Assembly: GCA_947461015.1 (NCBI GenBank)
Contig: CANHIR010000037.1
Location: forward strand, 1-13,409
Length of the DNA: 13,409 bases
Origin: Bacteroidota bacterium
Lineage (GTDB): Bacteria; Bacteroidota; Bacteroidia; Chitinophagales; Chitinophagaceae
Direction of reading: 5' to 3'
A program made the translations under genes and the position numbers. The first letter of the stretch is position 1. Every line of letters starts with the position of its first letter. Positions 1-6,340 of the stretch are shown in pieces. The notes beneath the pieces are model-generated. The model did no database searches. It was given only the letters and a program-made list of their open reading frames with translations, and was not told where the DNA came from.

Positions 1-146
1 TGAAGGACTCCATTAATGAATTTTCCGATTATATTTGCCGCGAAATACTGGCATTGGAAATCGATTGGGTTTCGTCCCTAGAAGACGGAGTGGATGTCGA
101 AATAAATGACCAAAAATTAAGGATTTCAGTCTTACAAAAAGGATAA
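1..146 (+). CDS. ileS: Isoleucyl-tRNA synthetase, C-terminal end (partial)
   Basis: Frame 3 is open from the window edge to a TAA at 144-146 and encodes the last 48 residues of a protein that starts outside the window. The tail includes DYICREILALEIDW and ends in LRISVLQKG. This resembles the extreme C-terminal region of Bacteroidota isoleucyl-tRNA synthetase, which charges tRNA-Ile in the cytoplasm. Context supports the call: in this phylum ileS is commonly followed directly by a short DksA/TraR-like gene, and here such a gene starts two bases after the stop. The catalytic motifs (HIGH, KMSKS) lie outside the window, so the identification rests on a short, weakly conserved tail plus gene order. 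Another large aminoacyl-tRNA synthetase is the main alternative. Confidence 0.7.
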   Translation, partial: KDSINEFSDYICREILALEIDWVSSLEDGVDVEINDQKLRISVLQKG

Positions 147-148
147 AT

Positions 149-1210
149 ATGGCTACAAAGAAACCAGCGCCAAAGAAAGCGGCACCTGCAAAAGCAGCGG
201 CTAAGAAAGTGGCACCTGCAAAAAAAGCGGCGCCTGCAAAAAAGGCAGCACCTGCTAAAAAAGTAGTTGCAAAAGCCCCAGCTAAAAAAGCAGTACCTGC
301 AAAAAAAGCGGCGCCTGCAAAAAAGGCAGCACCTGCTAAAAAAGTAGTTGCAAAAGCCCCAGCTAAAAAAGCAGCACCTGTAAAAAAAGCGGCGCCTGCA
401 AAAAAGGCAGCACCTGCTAAAAAAGTAGTTGCAAAAGCTCCTGCTAAGAAAGCTGCTCCAGCCAAAGTGGTTACAAAAGCACCTACAAAAGCACCAGCCA
501 AAGTAGTTGCTAAAGCACCTGTAAAGCCAGCTGCTAAAGCACCAGCTAAGCCAGCTGCTAAAGTGCCAGCTAAGCCGGCAGCAAAACCTGCGGTTCCTGC
601 AAAAGTAGTTGCTCCTGTAAAACCTGTTGCAAAATATGTACCGCCTGCAAAGCCGGTTCCTAAAATACCTACTCCTCCTGTAAAGCCAGTTCGTAAAACT
701 GCTGAGCCAATAAAAGAAGTTAAGGTGCCAAAGATCAATGCAAAAAACAGTGTTCCATATCAACCGGGGTATGTTCCAATGGAAAGAAGAAAGGAAGTAG
801 AAAGATCAACAGACACATTGGTTAAATATTCTGATGCAGAATTGGCTGAGTTTAAAGAAATTATTTCCCGCAAATTAGATGCGGCTAAAAAGGAACTCGT
901 TTATTTACAGGGAATTATTACCCGTAAAGACGAATTAGGTGGCGACAATGATGATGCAAGATATATGACAATGGAAGATGGTAGTGTAAGTATGGAAAGA
1001 GAGCAATTGGGTCAAATGGCAAGTCGTCAAATTACCTTTATTGATCATTTAGAAAAAGCGTTAATGCGTATTGAGAATAAAACGTATGGAATTTGCAGAG
1101 TTACTGGTTTGTTAATTGACAAAGCACGTTTAAAAGCAGTTCCACATGCAACATTAAGCTTGGAAGCAAAATTAGGCTATGTTAAAAATAGCCCTAACGT
1201 TCCAGAATAG
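149..1210 (+). CDS. DksA/TraR-like protein with long histone-H1-like Lys/Ala/Pro tail
   Basis: The product has 353 residues. Residues 1 to about 190 are almost entirely Lys, Ala, Pro and Val in KKAAPA and KKVVAKAPA blocks, resembling histone H1 tails and bacterial H1-like proteins. Residues about 225-345 form a DksA/TraR-type module: a long helical, coiled-coil-like part (about 228-312) with an acidic turn (GGDNDDA, 264-270), then the remnant of the zinc-finger region (YGICRVTG to PHATLSLEAK). Only one of the four usual zinc cysteines remains, C316; the other positions read T319, S337 and A340. DksA proteins act on RNA polymerase through its secondary channel, and a basic tail could add DNA or RNA binding (inference). 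The ATG lies two bases after the upstream stop, so the two genes are probably cotranscribed. Bacteroidota homologues are usually about 125 residues, so the tail is the unusual part. Confidence 0.85.
   Translation: MATKKPAPKKAAPAKAAAKKVAPAKKAAPAKKAAPAKKVVAKAPAKKAVPAKKAAPAKKAAPAKKVVAKAPAKKAAPVKKAAPAKKAAPAKKVVAKAPAKKAAPAKVVTKAPTKAPAKVVAKAPVKPAAKAPAKPAAKVPAKPAAKPAVPAKVVAPVKPVAKYVPPAKPVPKIPTPPVKPVRKTAEPIKEVKVPKINAKNSVPYQPGYVPMERRKEVERSTDTLVKYSDAELAEFKEIISRKLDAAKKELVYLQGIITRKDELGGDNDDARYMTMEDGSVSMEREQLGQMASRQITFIDHLEKALMRIENKTYGICRVTGLLIDKARLKAVPHATLSLEAKLGYVKNSPNVPE
221..463 (+). repeat. 81-bp tandem repeat, three copies, inside the Lys/Ala/Pro-rich gene
   Basis: Three in-frame 81-bp units (221-301, 302-382, 383-463) each encode 27 residues built from KKAAPA, KKAAPA, KKVVAKAPA and KKAxPA/V blocks. 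Copies 1 and 2 differ at only two bases. The first 56 bases of copy 3 are identical to copy 2, after which differences accumulate that are mostly synonymous. Near identity at silent positions points to recent duplication or gene conversion rather than protein selection alone. The unit length is a multiple of three, so a change in copy number would leave the reading frame intact. Confidence 0.9.
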
Positions 1211-1242
1211 TTTAATCCAACAGTTAATCATTTCATTTATAT

Positions 1243-1272
1243 AGCCTCGATCTAATCCATCGGGGCTTTTTT
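1243..1272 (+). terminator. Rho-independent terminator after the DksA-like gene
   Basis: A 9-bp stem (AGCCTCGAT with ATCGGGGCT, one G-T pair) closes a 7-base loop and is followed by six T. It lies 32 bases after the stop at 1210 and just before the convergent exporter gene ends at 1278. On the minus strand the stem is followed by ATATAAAT rather than a clean U run, so it probably works best for plus-strand transcription. Confidence 0.85.
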
Positions 1273-1277
1273 GTGTG

Positions 1278-3095
1278 CTATTTTACTTCTTGCATCTCAA
1301 TCAGCTTACGGTAGTATCCGTTTTGTGCAAGTAGCTCATCATGATTTCCGCGTTCTACAATACTGCCTTTTTGTAAAACAATAATCTCATCAGCGTGACG
1401 AATAGTAGAAAGGCGGTGTGCAATTACAATGGAAGTTCTGTTTTGCATCATATTATTAATGGCGTCCTGCACTAATTTTTCACTTTCTGTATCCAATGCC
1501 GAAGTGGCTTCGTCTAAAATTAAGATAGGTGGATTTTTTAATACTGCGCGTGCAATGGTCAATCGTTGACGTTCCCCTCCACTTAACTTACTACCTCTGT
1601 CTCCAATGATTGTTTTGAAACCATCTTCTTTTTGTATAATAAAATCGTAAGCATTTGCAATTTTTGCAGCTTCAATAATTTCAGATTCGGTTGCATCGGG
1701 TTTGCCTAAAGCAATATTTGCGGCAATGGTATCATTAAACAAAATAGCTTCTTGCGTAACAATACTTATTTGCTGTCTTAAGCTATTTAAACTGTACAAT
1801 TTAATATCTTTTCCGTCAATAAGAAGCTGACCTCTACTTACATCGTGAAAACGCGGCACTAAATCGGCCAAAGTACTTTTTCCTGCACCAGAGGAACCCA
1901 CCAAAGCAATGGTTTTTCCTTTTTGAATGGTGAGATTTATATGATCTAAGATGGTTGCATCGGGATAAGAGAATACTACGTCCTTAAATTCAATTGCATT
2001 GTTAAACCCATTTAATTCAATAGGTTCTAGTGGCTCTTCTACAATGATAGGCGCTTCTAATACCTCGTTTAATCGATCTAAAGTAGCAGTGCCCCTATTA
2101 ACGTTGTAAACTGCTTGGGATAAGGCTTTTGCAGGATTGATAATTTGAGAGAATAAGGCAACATATCCAATAAACGAGCTGCCTGATAATATTTCCCCGC
2201 TCAAAACTAACTTTCCCCCAAACCAAAGTACACAACATAAAATAATGACACCAAGTGATTCAGAAAGTGGAGATGCAAGATCACGTCGGTATAAAATTTT
2301 ATTCTTGATTAAAAATATTTCATCAATTAAGCCAAAGAAACTTTTCTTTACGCGTCCTTCTGCATTAAAGGCTTTGATAATTCTTAATCCTGTTAAAGTT
2401 TCTTCCATTTGAGACATAATTTCTCCCCATTTTACTTGCGCTTTGTTGGTTTGTTTTTTTAAACTCCTCCCAATGCGTCCTACAATTAACCCGGCTAATG
2501 GAAGCAGAACAAAAACGAATAAAGTAAGCTTCACGCTTATTACAAAAAGTACAATGATAATTCCAATAATATTTAATGGCTCTTTAATCATGCCTTCTAA
2601 TGCACCAATAATGGAGGTCTCTAATTCGGCAATATCATTAGAGGACCTACTTAAAATATCCCCTTTTCTTTGCTCCGTAAAATAACCAATGGGTAGCTGT
2701 AATATTTTATTATATAGAAGCTTTGAATATTTACGGGTTACTGCGTTTCGGATAGGCGCTAAAAAATAAAACGACAAGTATAAAAAAAAGTTTTTAAGTA
2801 AAACGGCCGTAATAATGCCAAAGCAAATCCATCCCAATGCTGCTACTTTACCATATTGTGTAATATTGTTTTGTAAAAATGAGTAAAGGCTATCTTTTAA
2901 GCTGCCGCTATTAACACTTGCCACTTTGGCAACACCTGAAAGTTCGTTGCTCCCAAAAATGAGGTCCATAAAAGGCACCAACATACTCAAGGAAAACAAA
3001 CTAAAGACAATAGAAAGGGAAATAAACAGGGTATACAGGCCCATATAAGCCTTGTATTCCTTTATGTAACTTATGATTCGGATAAATTTCTTCAT
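1278..3095 (-). CDS. MsbA-like ABC exporter (fused membrane and ATPase domains)
   Basis: This is a 605-residue half-transporter expected to work as a homodimer in the inner membrane, exporting a lipid or other hydrophobic substrate. The N-terminal half holds about six membrane segments, the first near residues 15-45. The C-terminal ATPase domain is complete: Walker A GSSGAGKS (400-407), Q-loop VTQEAILF, signature LSGGERQR (504-511), Walker B ILILDEA with catalytic E529, and H-loop H560. The frame can be extended 30 bases upstream to a TTG at 3125. I prefer the ATG at 3095 because that TTG lies inside the likely -7 promoter element and MKKFIRI is a natural N-terminus. Fold and architecture are clear, but the substrate cannot be read from sequence: MsbA lipid A flippase is the closest well-known member, and a multidrug or peptide exporter is possible. 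Confidence 0.9.
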   Translation of the reverse strand: MKKFIRIISYIKEYKAYMGLYTLFISLSIVFSLFSLSMLVPFMDLIFGSNELSGVAKVASVNSGSLKDSLYSFLQNNITQYGKVAALGWICFGIITAVLLKNFFLYLSFYFLAPIRNAVTRKYSKLLYNKILQLPIGYFTEQRKGDILSRSSNDIAELETSIIGALEGMIKEPLNIIGIIIVLFVISVKLTLFVFVLLPLAGLIVGRIGRSLKKQTNKAQVKWGEIMSQMEETLTGLRIIKAFNAEGRVKKSFFGLIDEIFLIKNKILYRRDLASPLSESLGVIILCCVLWFGGKLVLSGEILSGSSFIGYVALFSQIINPAKALSQAVYNVNRGTATLDRLNEVLEAPIIVEEPLEPIELNGFNNAIEFKDVVFSYPDATILDHINLTIQKGKTIALVGSSGAGKSTLADLVPRFHDVSRGQLLIDGKDIKLYSLNSLRQQISIVTQEAILFNDTIAANIALGKPDATESEIIEAAKIANAYDFIIQKEDGFKTIIGDRGSKLSGGERQRLTIARAVLKNPPILILDEATSALDTESEKLVQDAINNMMQNRTSIVIAHRLSTIRHADEIIVLQKGSIVERGNHDELLAQNGYYRKLIEMQEVK

Positions 3096-3122
3096 ATCTA
3101 AACTATTCCTCGGAATAATCAG

Positions 3123-3150
3123 CAAAGTAACTAATTTTACAGCGAATCAA
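3123..3150 (-). promoter_or_regulatory. Probable promoter of the ABC exporter gene
   Basis: On the minus strand TTG (3150-3148) is followed after 17 bases by TTACTTTG (3130-3123). This matches the Bacteroidota pattern TTG-N17-23-TAnnTTTG except for one base. Transcription would begin roughly 20 bases before the ATG at 3095. The -7 element covers the alternative TTG start codon and so argues against that start. Confidence 0.55.
3132..3139 (+). promoter_or_regulatory. Possible -7 element for rbfA
   Basis: TAATTTTA matches TAnnTTTG at five of the six defined positions and lies 22 bases before the rbfA ATG. No TTG is visible at the expected -33 distance, so this is a weak call. It sits directly beside the -7 element of the divergent exporter promoter. 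Confidence 0.3.
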
Positions 3151-3161
3151 CGATTTTGATT

Positions 3162-3506
3162 ATGGAAGAAGGTAAAAGACAAAAACAAGTAGCTGGCGCG
3201 ATCCAAACTACGATGAATGAAATATTCTTAAAATTAGGGCTTACCATAATGGATGGAGGAATGGTTTCCATTTCCTCGGTTAAAGTCACGCCAGATTTAT
3301 TGGAAGCGAGAATTTATTTAAGTTTGTTTCAAGTGACCGATCAGGCGGCTTGTTTTAAGAAAATACAAGCACAAGCTTGGGAGATTAAAAAACGATTGGG
3401 GGAAGAGATGAAACACCAATTAAGACGCATTCCTGTCTTGCATTTTTATTTAGATGACACATTGGATTATGTGTTTAAGATGGAGGAGATATTAAAAACC
3501 TTATAA
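3162..3506 (+). CDS. rbfA: Ribosome-binding factor A
   Basis: This 114-residue protein matches RbfA, a small KH-fold factor that binds the 30S subunit during late maturation and 16S rRNA 5'-end processing. Family features are the start EGKRQKQVAGAIQ, the central strand region SISSVKVTPDLLEARIYLSLF, and the end HQLRRIPVLHFYLDDTLDYVFKMEEIL. The length is normal for the family. The frame extends to a TTG at 3156, but the ATG at 3162 gives the expected N-terminus. The gene diverges from the ABC exporter and is followed, with no spacer, by a permease gene starting at the next base. This rbfA-permease order recurs in Bacteroidota. Confidence 0.9.
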   Translation: MEEGKRQKQVAGAIQTTMNEIFLKLGLTIMDGGMVSISSVKVTPDLLEARIYLSLFQVTDQAACFKKIQAQAWEIKKRLGEEMKHQLRRIPVLHFYLDDTLDYVFKMEEILKTL

Positions 3507-4718
3507 GTGCATTTTTTATTTGCTTGGCGATATTTTAGGGGCAAATATGCTTTTCAAGCAATTCAAATAATTGCTTGGGTAAGTGTTTTTGCAATTGCTA
3601 TAGGAACAGCAGCGCTCATCACTATTTTAAGCGTATCCAATGGCTTTACCGAGATAGTAAAAGGGTTGTATGCCGATTTTTATGCAGATGTAAGGGTGAC
3701 AGCCATTCAGGGTAAATATTTTACCATCACTTCCGAAAACTATGCCCAATTAAAGTCCATTGAAGGGGTAAAAGCAATAAGCAAGGTGGTAGAAAATAGC
3801 GCTTTATTGGTAAAGGGAGATTTTCAAACTGTTGCTATTGTGAAAGGTGTTGAAAATACATACGGCAATATAAATAATATAAAAAAATATCTAAAAAGAG
3901 GAGAATGTGCTATAGGGGATTCCACTGCACCAATGTTTATAATGGGTATTGGGATTGAGCAAAAACTTGGCTTGGTGCAAAATTTAATTGGAGATACAGT
4001 TCAGGTTTATGCAGTGAATAGGTCGGGAAAAAAAATAACGCAGTTGGGACAATTGAACTCATGGAAAGTGCAGCAGTCGGGCGCTTTTTCGGTTCAACAA
4101 GAATTTGACGATCAATATGTATTCACCAATACTGCTTTCGCTCAATATTTATTTGACTTGCAACCTAATGAGGTTTCCGCTATTGAATTTTCTATAAATG
4201 GAAACGAAGAAAAGGTAATAGCTGAAATTAAGAAAATAGTAGGCCCTCAATTTTTAGTACAAAATAAATACCAACAAAATATTGATTTATACAAAATTAT
4301 GCAAGTTGAAAAGTGGATTATATTTTGCATACTAGCCATTATCATGTTGGTTGCGTCTTTTAATCTTGTAGGAGCTTTAACCATGTTGGTATTGGAAAAA
4401 GAAAAAGACATTCATGTACTAAATGCAATGGGTGCAACAAAATGGGATATTCAAAAAATATTTTTATTGTTGTCCGGTGTAATGGCGCTGATGGGTGCCC
4501 TTATTGGTGGAGGCATTGCAAGCCTGTTTATTTGGCTACAGCATAAGTATCATTTAATTAAATTGGGAGGCGGATCTTTTATTATTGATTATTATCCAAT
4601 ACATCCGATGATCATGGATTATGTTGCTGTGATTACACTTGTTATGGTAATTGCTTTACTTGCAGGATGGATACCATCACGAAAAGCAGCAGCAAAACTT
4701 TACGAACGAATTGTATAA
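3507..4718 (+). CDS. LolC/LolE-like (FtsX/MacB-type) ABC transporter permease
   Basis: The product has 403 residues with the layout of lipoprotein-releasing and MacB/FtsX-type permeases. There is one N-terminal membrane helix (about 17-43), a large extracytoplasmic domain (about 45-265), then three C-terminal helices (about 270-296, 316-346 and 368-392). LEKEKDIHVLNAMGATKWDI, just after helix 2, is the typical coupling segment of this family. Such permeases pair with a LolD-type ATPase to move lipoproteins out of the inner membrane, but no ATPase gene is adjacent, so it must be encoded elsewhere. Translation starts at a GTG that immediately follows the rbfA stop, which suggests translational coupling. 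A different MacB-family role, such as peptide export or cell-division signalling, cannot be excluded. Confidence 0.85.
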   Translation: MHFLFAWRYFRGKYAFQAIQIIAWVSVFAIAIGTAALITILSVSNGFTEIVKGLYADFYADVRVTAIQGKYFTITSENYAQLKSIEGVKAISKVVENSALLVKGDFQTVAIVKGVENTYGNINNIKKYLKRGECAIGDSTAPMFIMGIGIEQKLGLVQNLIGDTVQVYAVNRSGKKITQLGQLNSWKVQQSGAFSVQQEFDDQYVFTNTAFAQYLFDLQPNEVSAIEFSINGNEEKVIAEIKKIVGPQFLVQNKYQQNIDLYKIMQVEKWIIFCILAIIMLVASFNLVGALTMLVLEKEKDIHVLNAMGATKWDIQKIFLLLSGVMALMGALIGGGIASLFIWLQHKYHLIKLGGGSFIIDYYPIHPMIMDYVAVITLVMVIALLAGWIPSRKAAAKLYERIV

Positions 4719-4758
4719 AAAAATAAGGGCTATTTGAATTAGCCCTTATTTTTTTATA
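4714..4758. terminator. Bidirectional terminator between the permease and transketolase genes
   Basis: A perfect 19-bp inverted repeat (4714-4732 with 4740-4758) flanks a 7-base loop. The GC core is AAGGGCTA/TAGCCCTT, with seven A on one side and seven T on the other, so it presents a U tract in both directions. The left arm contains the permease stop codon, and the convergent transketolase gene ends 24 bases beyond the right arm. It should end transcription of both genes. Confidence 0.9.
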
Positions 4759-4781
4759 CCTTCTTTTTTATTGTTAATGGA

Positions 4782-5621
4782 TTAATAATCTCCTAACGTT
4801 TCTTCTAATTGTCCTAAGGCGTCAGCCAATTGCGCATCGTTTGGAGCAATCCCATGCCACTCGTGGCCTGTTTCCATAAAGTTAACACCTTTACCCATGG
4901 TGGTTTTCATTAAAATAACAATGGGTTTGCCTTGGCCAGTTAAAGATTTTGCTTTTTCTAATGTAGCAACAATCTCATCCATATTGTGACCATCCATATG
5001 TAAAACTGTCCAATGGAAAGCTTTGAATTTATCTTCTAAATTATCTAAGTTTAAAACCTTGCTTAATGGTCCGTCAATTTGTTGACCGTTTACATCAATA
5101 GTAGCAATATAATTATCTACTTTATTGTGCGCAGCAAACATAATGGCTTCCCAGTTTTGACCTTCCTGTAATTCACCATCACCATGCAATGAATAAACAA
5201 TTCTATCATCACCATTGTATTTTTTAGAAAGGGCTGCGCCAATGGCAACACTCATTCCTTGTCCTAAAGATCCACTTGCAATTCGAATACCAGGTAAACC
5301 TTCATGCGTTGTAGGATGCCCTTGTAAACGAGAATTAATCTGTCTAAAAGTTGCTAATTCTTTAATATCAAAATAACCTGAACGAGACAAAACTGAATAA
5401 AAAACCGGAGAGATATGCCCATTGGATAAAAAGAAAAGATCTTCATTTTTACCGTCCATTTTAAAATTGGTATCTATTTTTAATACCTTAAAATAAAGTG
5501 CCGTTAAAAAGTCGGCGCAACCTAAAGAGCCACCAGGGTGACCACTTTGTTGTGCGTGAACCATTCTAACAATGTCTCTTCTTACTTGGGATGCAATTTT
5601 GGTTAATTCAGTTGTTGCCAT
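4782..5621 (-). CDS. tkt: Transketolase, N-terminal subunit (ThDP-binding half)
   Basis: This 279-residue protein matches only the N-terminal, thiamin-diphosphate-binding half of transketolase, the pentose-phosphate enzyme that moves two-carbon units between sugar phosphates. Visible motifs are QSGHPGGSLG with H28, SNGHISP with H69, GHPTTHEGLPG, and the ThDP motif starting GDGELQEGQNWEA (147-159) and closing at N178 in DVNGQQ. It stops cleanly at GDY. Many bacteria encode transketolase as two proteins, usually from adjacent genes, with the second carrying the pyrimidine-binding and C-terminal domains. Here the next gene downstream is the convergent permease and the next upstream is frr, so the partner subunit is not in this window. 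The clean ends suggest a genuine split gene rather than a truncation. Confidence 0.92.
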   Translation of the reverse strand: MATTELTKIASQVRRDIVRMVHAQQSGHPGGSLGCADFLTALYFKVLKIDTNFKMDGKNEDLFFLSNGHISPVFYSVLSRSGYFDIKELATFRQINSRLQGHPTTHEGLPGIRIASGSLGQGMSVAIGAALSKKYNGDDRIVYSLHGDGELQEGQNWEAIMFAAHNKVDNYIATIDVNGQQIDGPLSKVLNLDNLEDKFKAFHWTVLHMDGHNMDEIVATLEKAKSLTGQGKPIVILMKTTMGKGVNFMETGHEWHGIAPNDAQLADALGQLEETLGDY

Positions 5622-5641
5622 AAAATGTGATGTCTATTTGG

Positions 5642-5649
5642 CAAAGATA
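5642..5649 (-). promoter_or_regulatory. -7 promoter element of the transketolase gene
   Basis: On the minus strand the sequence reads TATCTTTG, an exact match to the Bacteroidota TAnnTTTG element, 20 bases before the ATG at 5621. No convincing TTG is seen at the -33 distance; a run of eight T lies just upstream. Confidence 0.6.
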
Positions 5650-5687
5650 GATAAAAAAAAGACTCATGCAGAATAGGATGATTTACT

Positions 5688-5695
5688 TAGCTTTG
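5688..5695 (+). promoter_or_regulatory. -7 promoter element of frr
   Basis: TAGCTTTG matches TAnnTTTG exactly and lies 19 bases before the frr ATG, a typical short leader for this phylum. No clear TTG is seen at the -33 distance. Confidence 0.6.
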
Positions 5696-5714
5696 TAAAC
5701 TCAAATCATTCATT

Positions 5715-6278
5715 ATGTCAGCCGAATTAAAAAAAATAGCAACAGACGCCGAAATGGGCATGAAAAAGGCCATTGGTCACTTAGAAATTGAAATTTCTAA
5801 AATTAGAGCTGGTAAAGCTTCACCATCTATTTTAGAAGGCGTTAATGTAGATTATTATGGAACACCCACTCCAATAAGTCAGGTGGCAAATGTACAAGTG
5901 TTGGATTCCAGAACCATTAGCATTCAACCTTGGGAGAAAAATATGTTACCATTAATTGAAAGGTCCATTATGGCTGCTAATATTGGTATTACGCCTCAAA
6001 ATGATGGAATCAATATTAGGTTGTTTATGCCTCCATTGACGGAGGAACGAAGAAAAGAATTATTTAAGAAAGCAGCTGCAGAAGGAGAACATAGCAAAGT
6101 GGCTATCCGTAATATAAGAAGAGATCATATTGAAAAAGTGAAAAAAGTGCAAAAGGACGGAGAAAGCGAAGATATTTGTAAAGGCGCCGAGGATGAAATT
6201 CAGGGTTTAACCGACAAGCACATTGCCTTAGTTGATAAACACCTAGAAGCAAAAGAAAAAGAAATCATGACGGTTTAA
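5715..6278 (+). CDS. frr: Ribosome recycling factor
   Basis: This 187-residue protein is full-length ribosome recycling factor, which with EF-G splits the post-termination ribosome so that its subunits can be reused. Family hallmarks are ISKIRAGKASPSILEGVNVDYYGTPTPI near residues 27-54, SISPW-like SIQPWEKNMLP, the IRLFMPPLTEERRKEL segment, and the closing helix of domain I, which contains RNIRRDHIEKVKKVQKDG. The length is close to the usual 185. In many bacteria frr follows pyrH, but here it stands alone with its own promoter element, is divergent from the transketolase gene, and ends at its own terminator. Confidence 0.97.
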   Translation: MSAELKKIATDAEMGMKKAIGHLEIEISKIRAGKASPSILEGVNVDYYGTPTPISQVANVQVLDSRTISIQPWEKNMLPLIERSIMAANIGITPQNDGINIRLFMPPLTEERRKELFKKAAAEGEHSKVAIRNIRRDHIEKVKKVQKDGESEDICKGAEDEIQGLTDKHIALVDKHLEAKEKEIMTV

Positions 6279-6304
6279 TATTCAAAGCTTCCTTAAACTT
6301 ATAG

Positions 6305-6340
6305 CCCTCAAAAAGTATTACAACTTTATGGGGGTTTTTT
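6305..6340 (+). terminator. Rho-independent terminator of frr
   Basis: CCCTCAAAAAGT (6305-6316) pairs with ACTTTATGGGGG (6323-6334), giving a 12-pair stem with one mismatch and one G-T pair, a 6-base loop and then six T. The T run overlaps the last bases of the convergent EamA gene, so the two genes end on a shared structure. Confidence 0.8.

Noticed and set aside
221..463. Tandem repeats considered as a CRISPR array
   Set aside because: The repeats are directly adjacent without unique spacers, are in frame and encode the protein tail.
13..763. Two long minus-strand open frames opposite the Lys/Ala/Pro-rich gene
   Set aside because: They encode low-complexity Ala/Gly/Phe or Cys/Phe/Arg-rich sequence that simply mirrors the repeat on the plus strand. 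The plus-strand frame has a recognisable C-terminal domain and context.
3096..3125. TTG start extending the ABC exporter by ten residues
   Set aside because: The TTG lies inside the probable -7 promoter element, so it would be upstream of the transcription start. The ATG at 3095 fits better.
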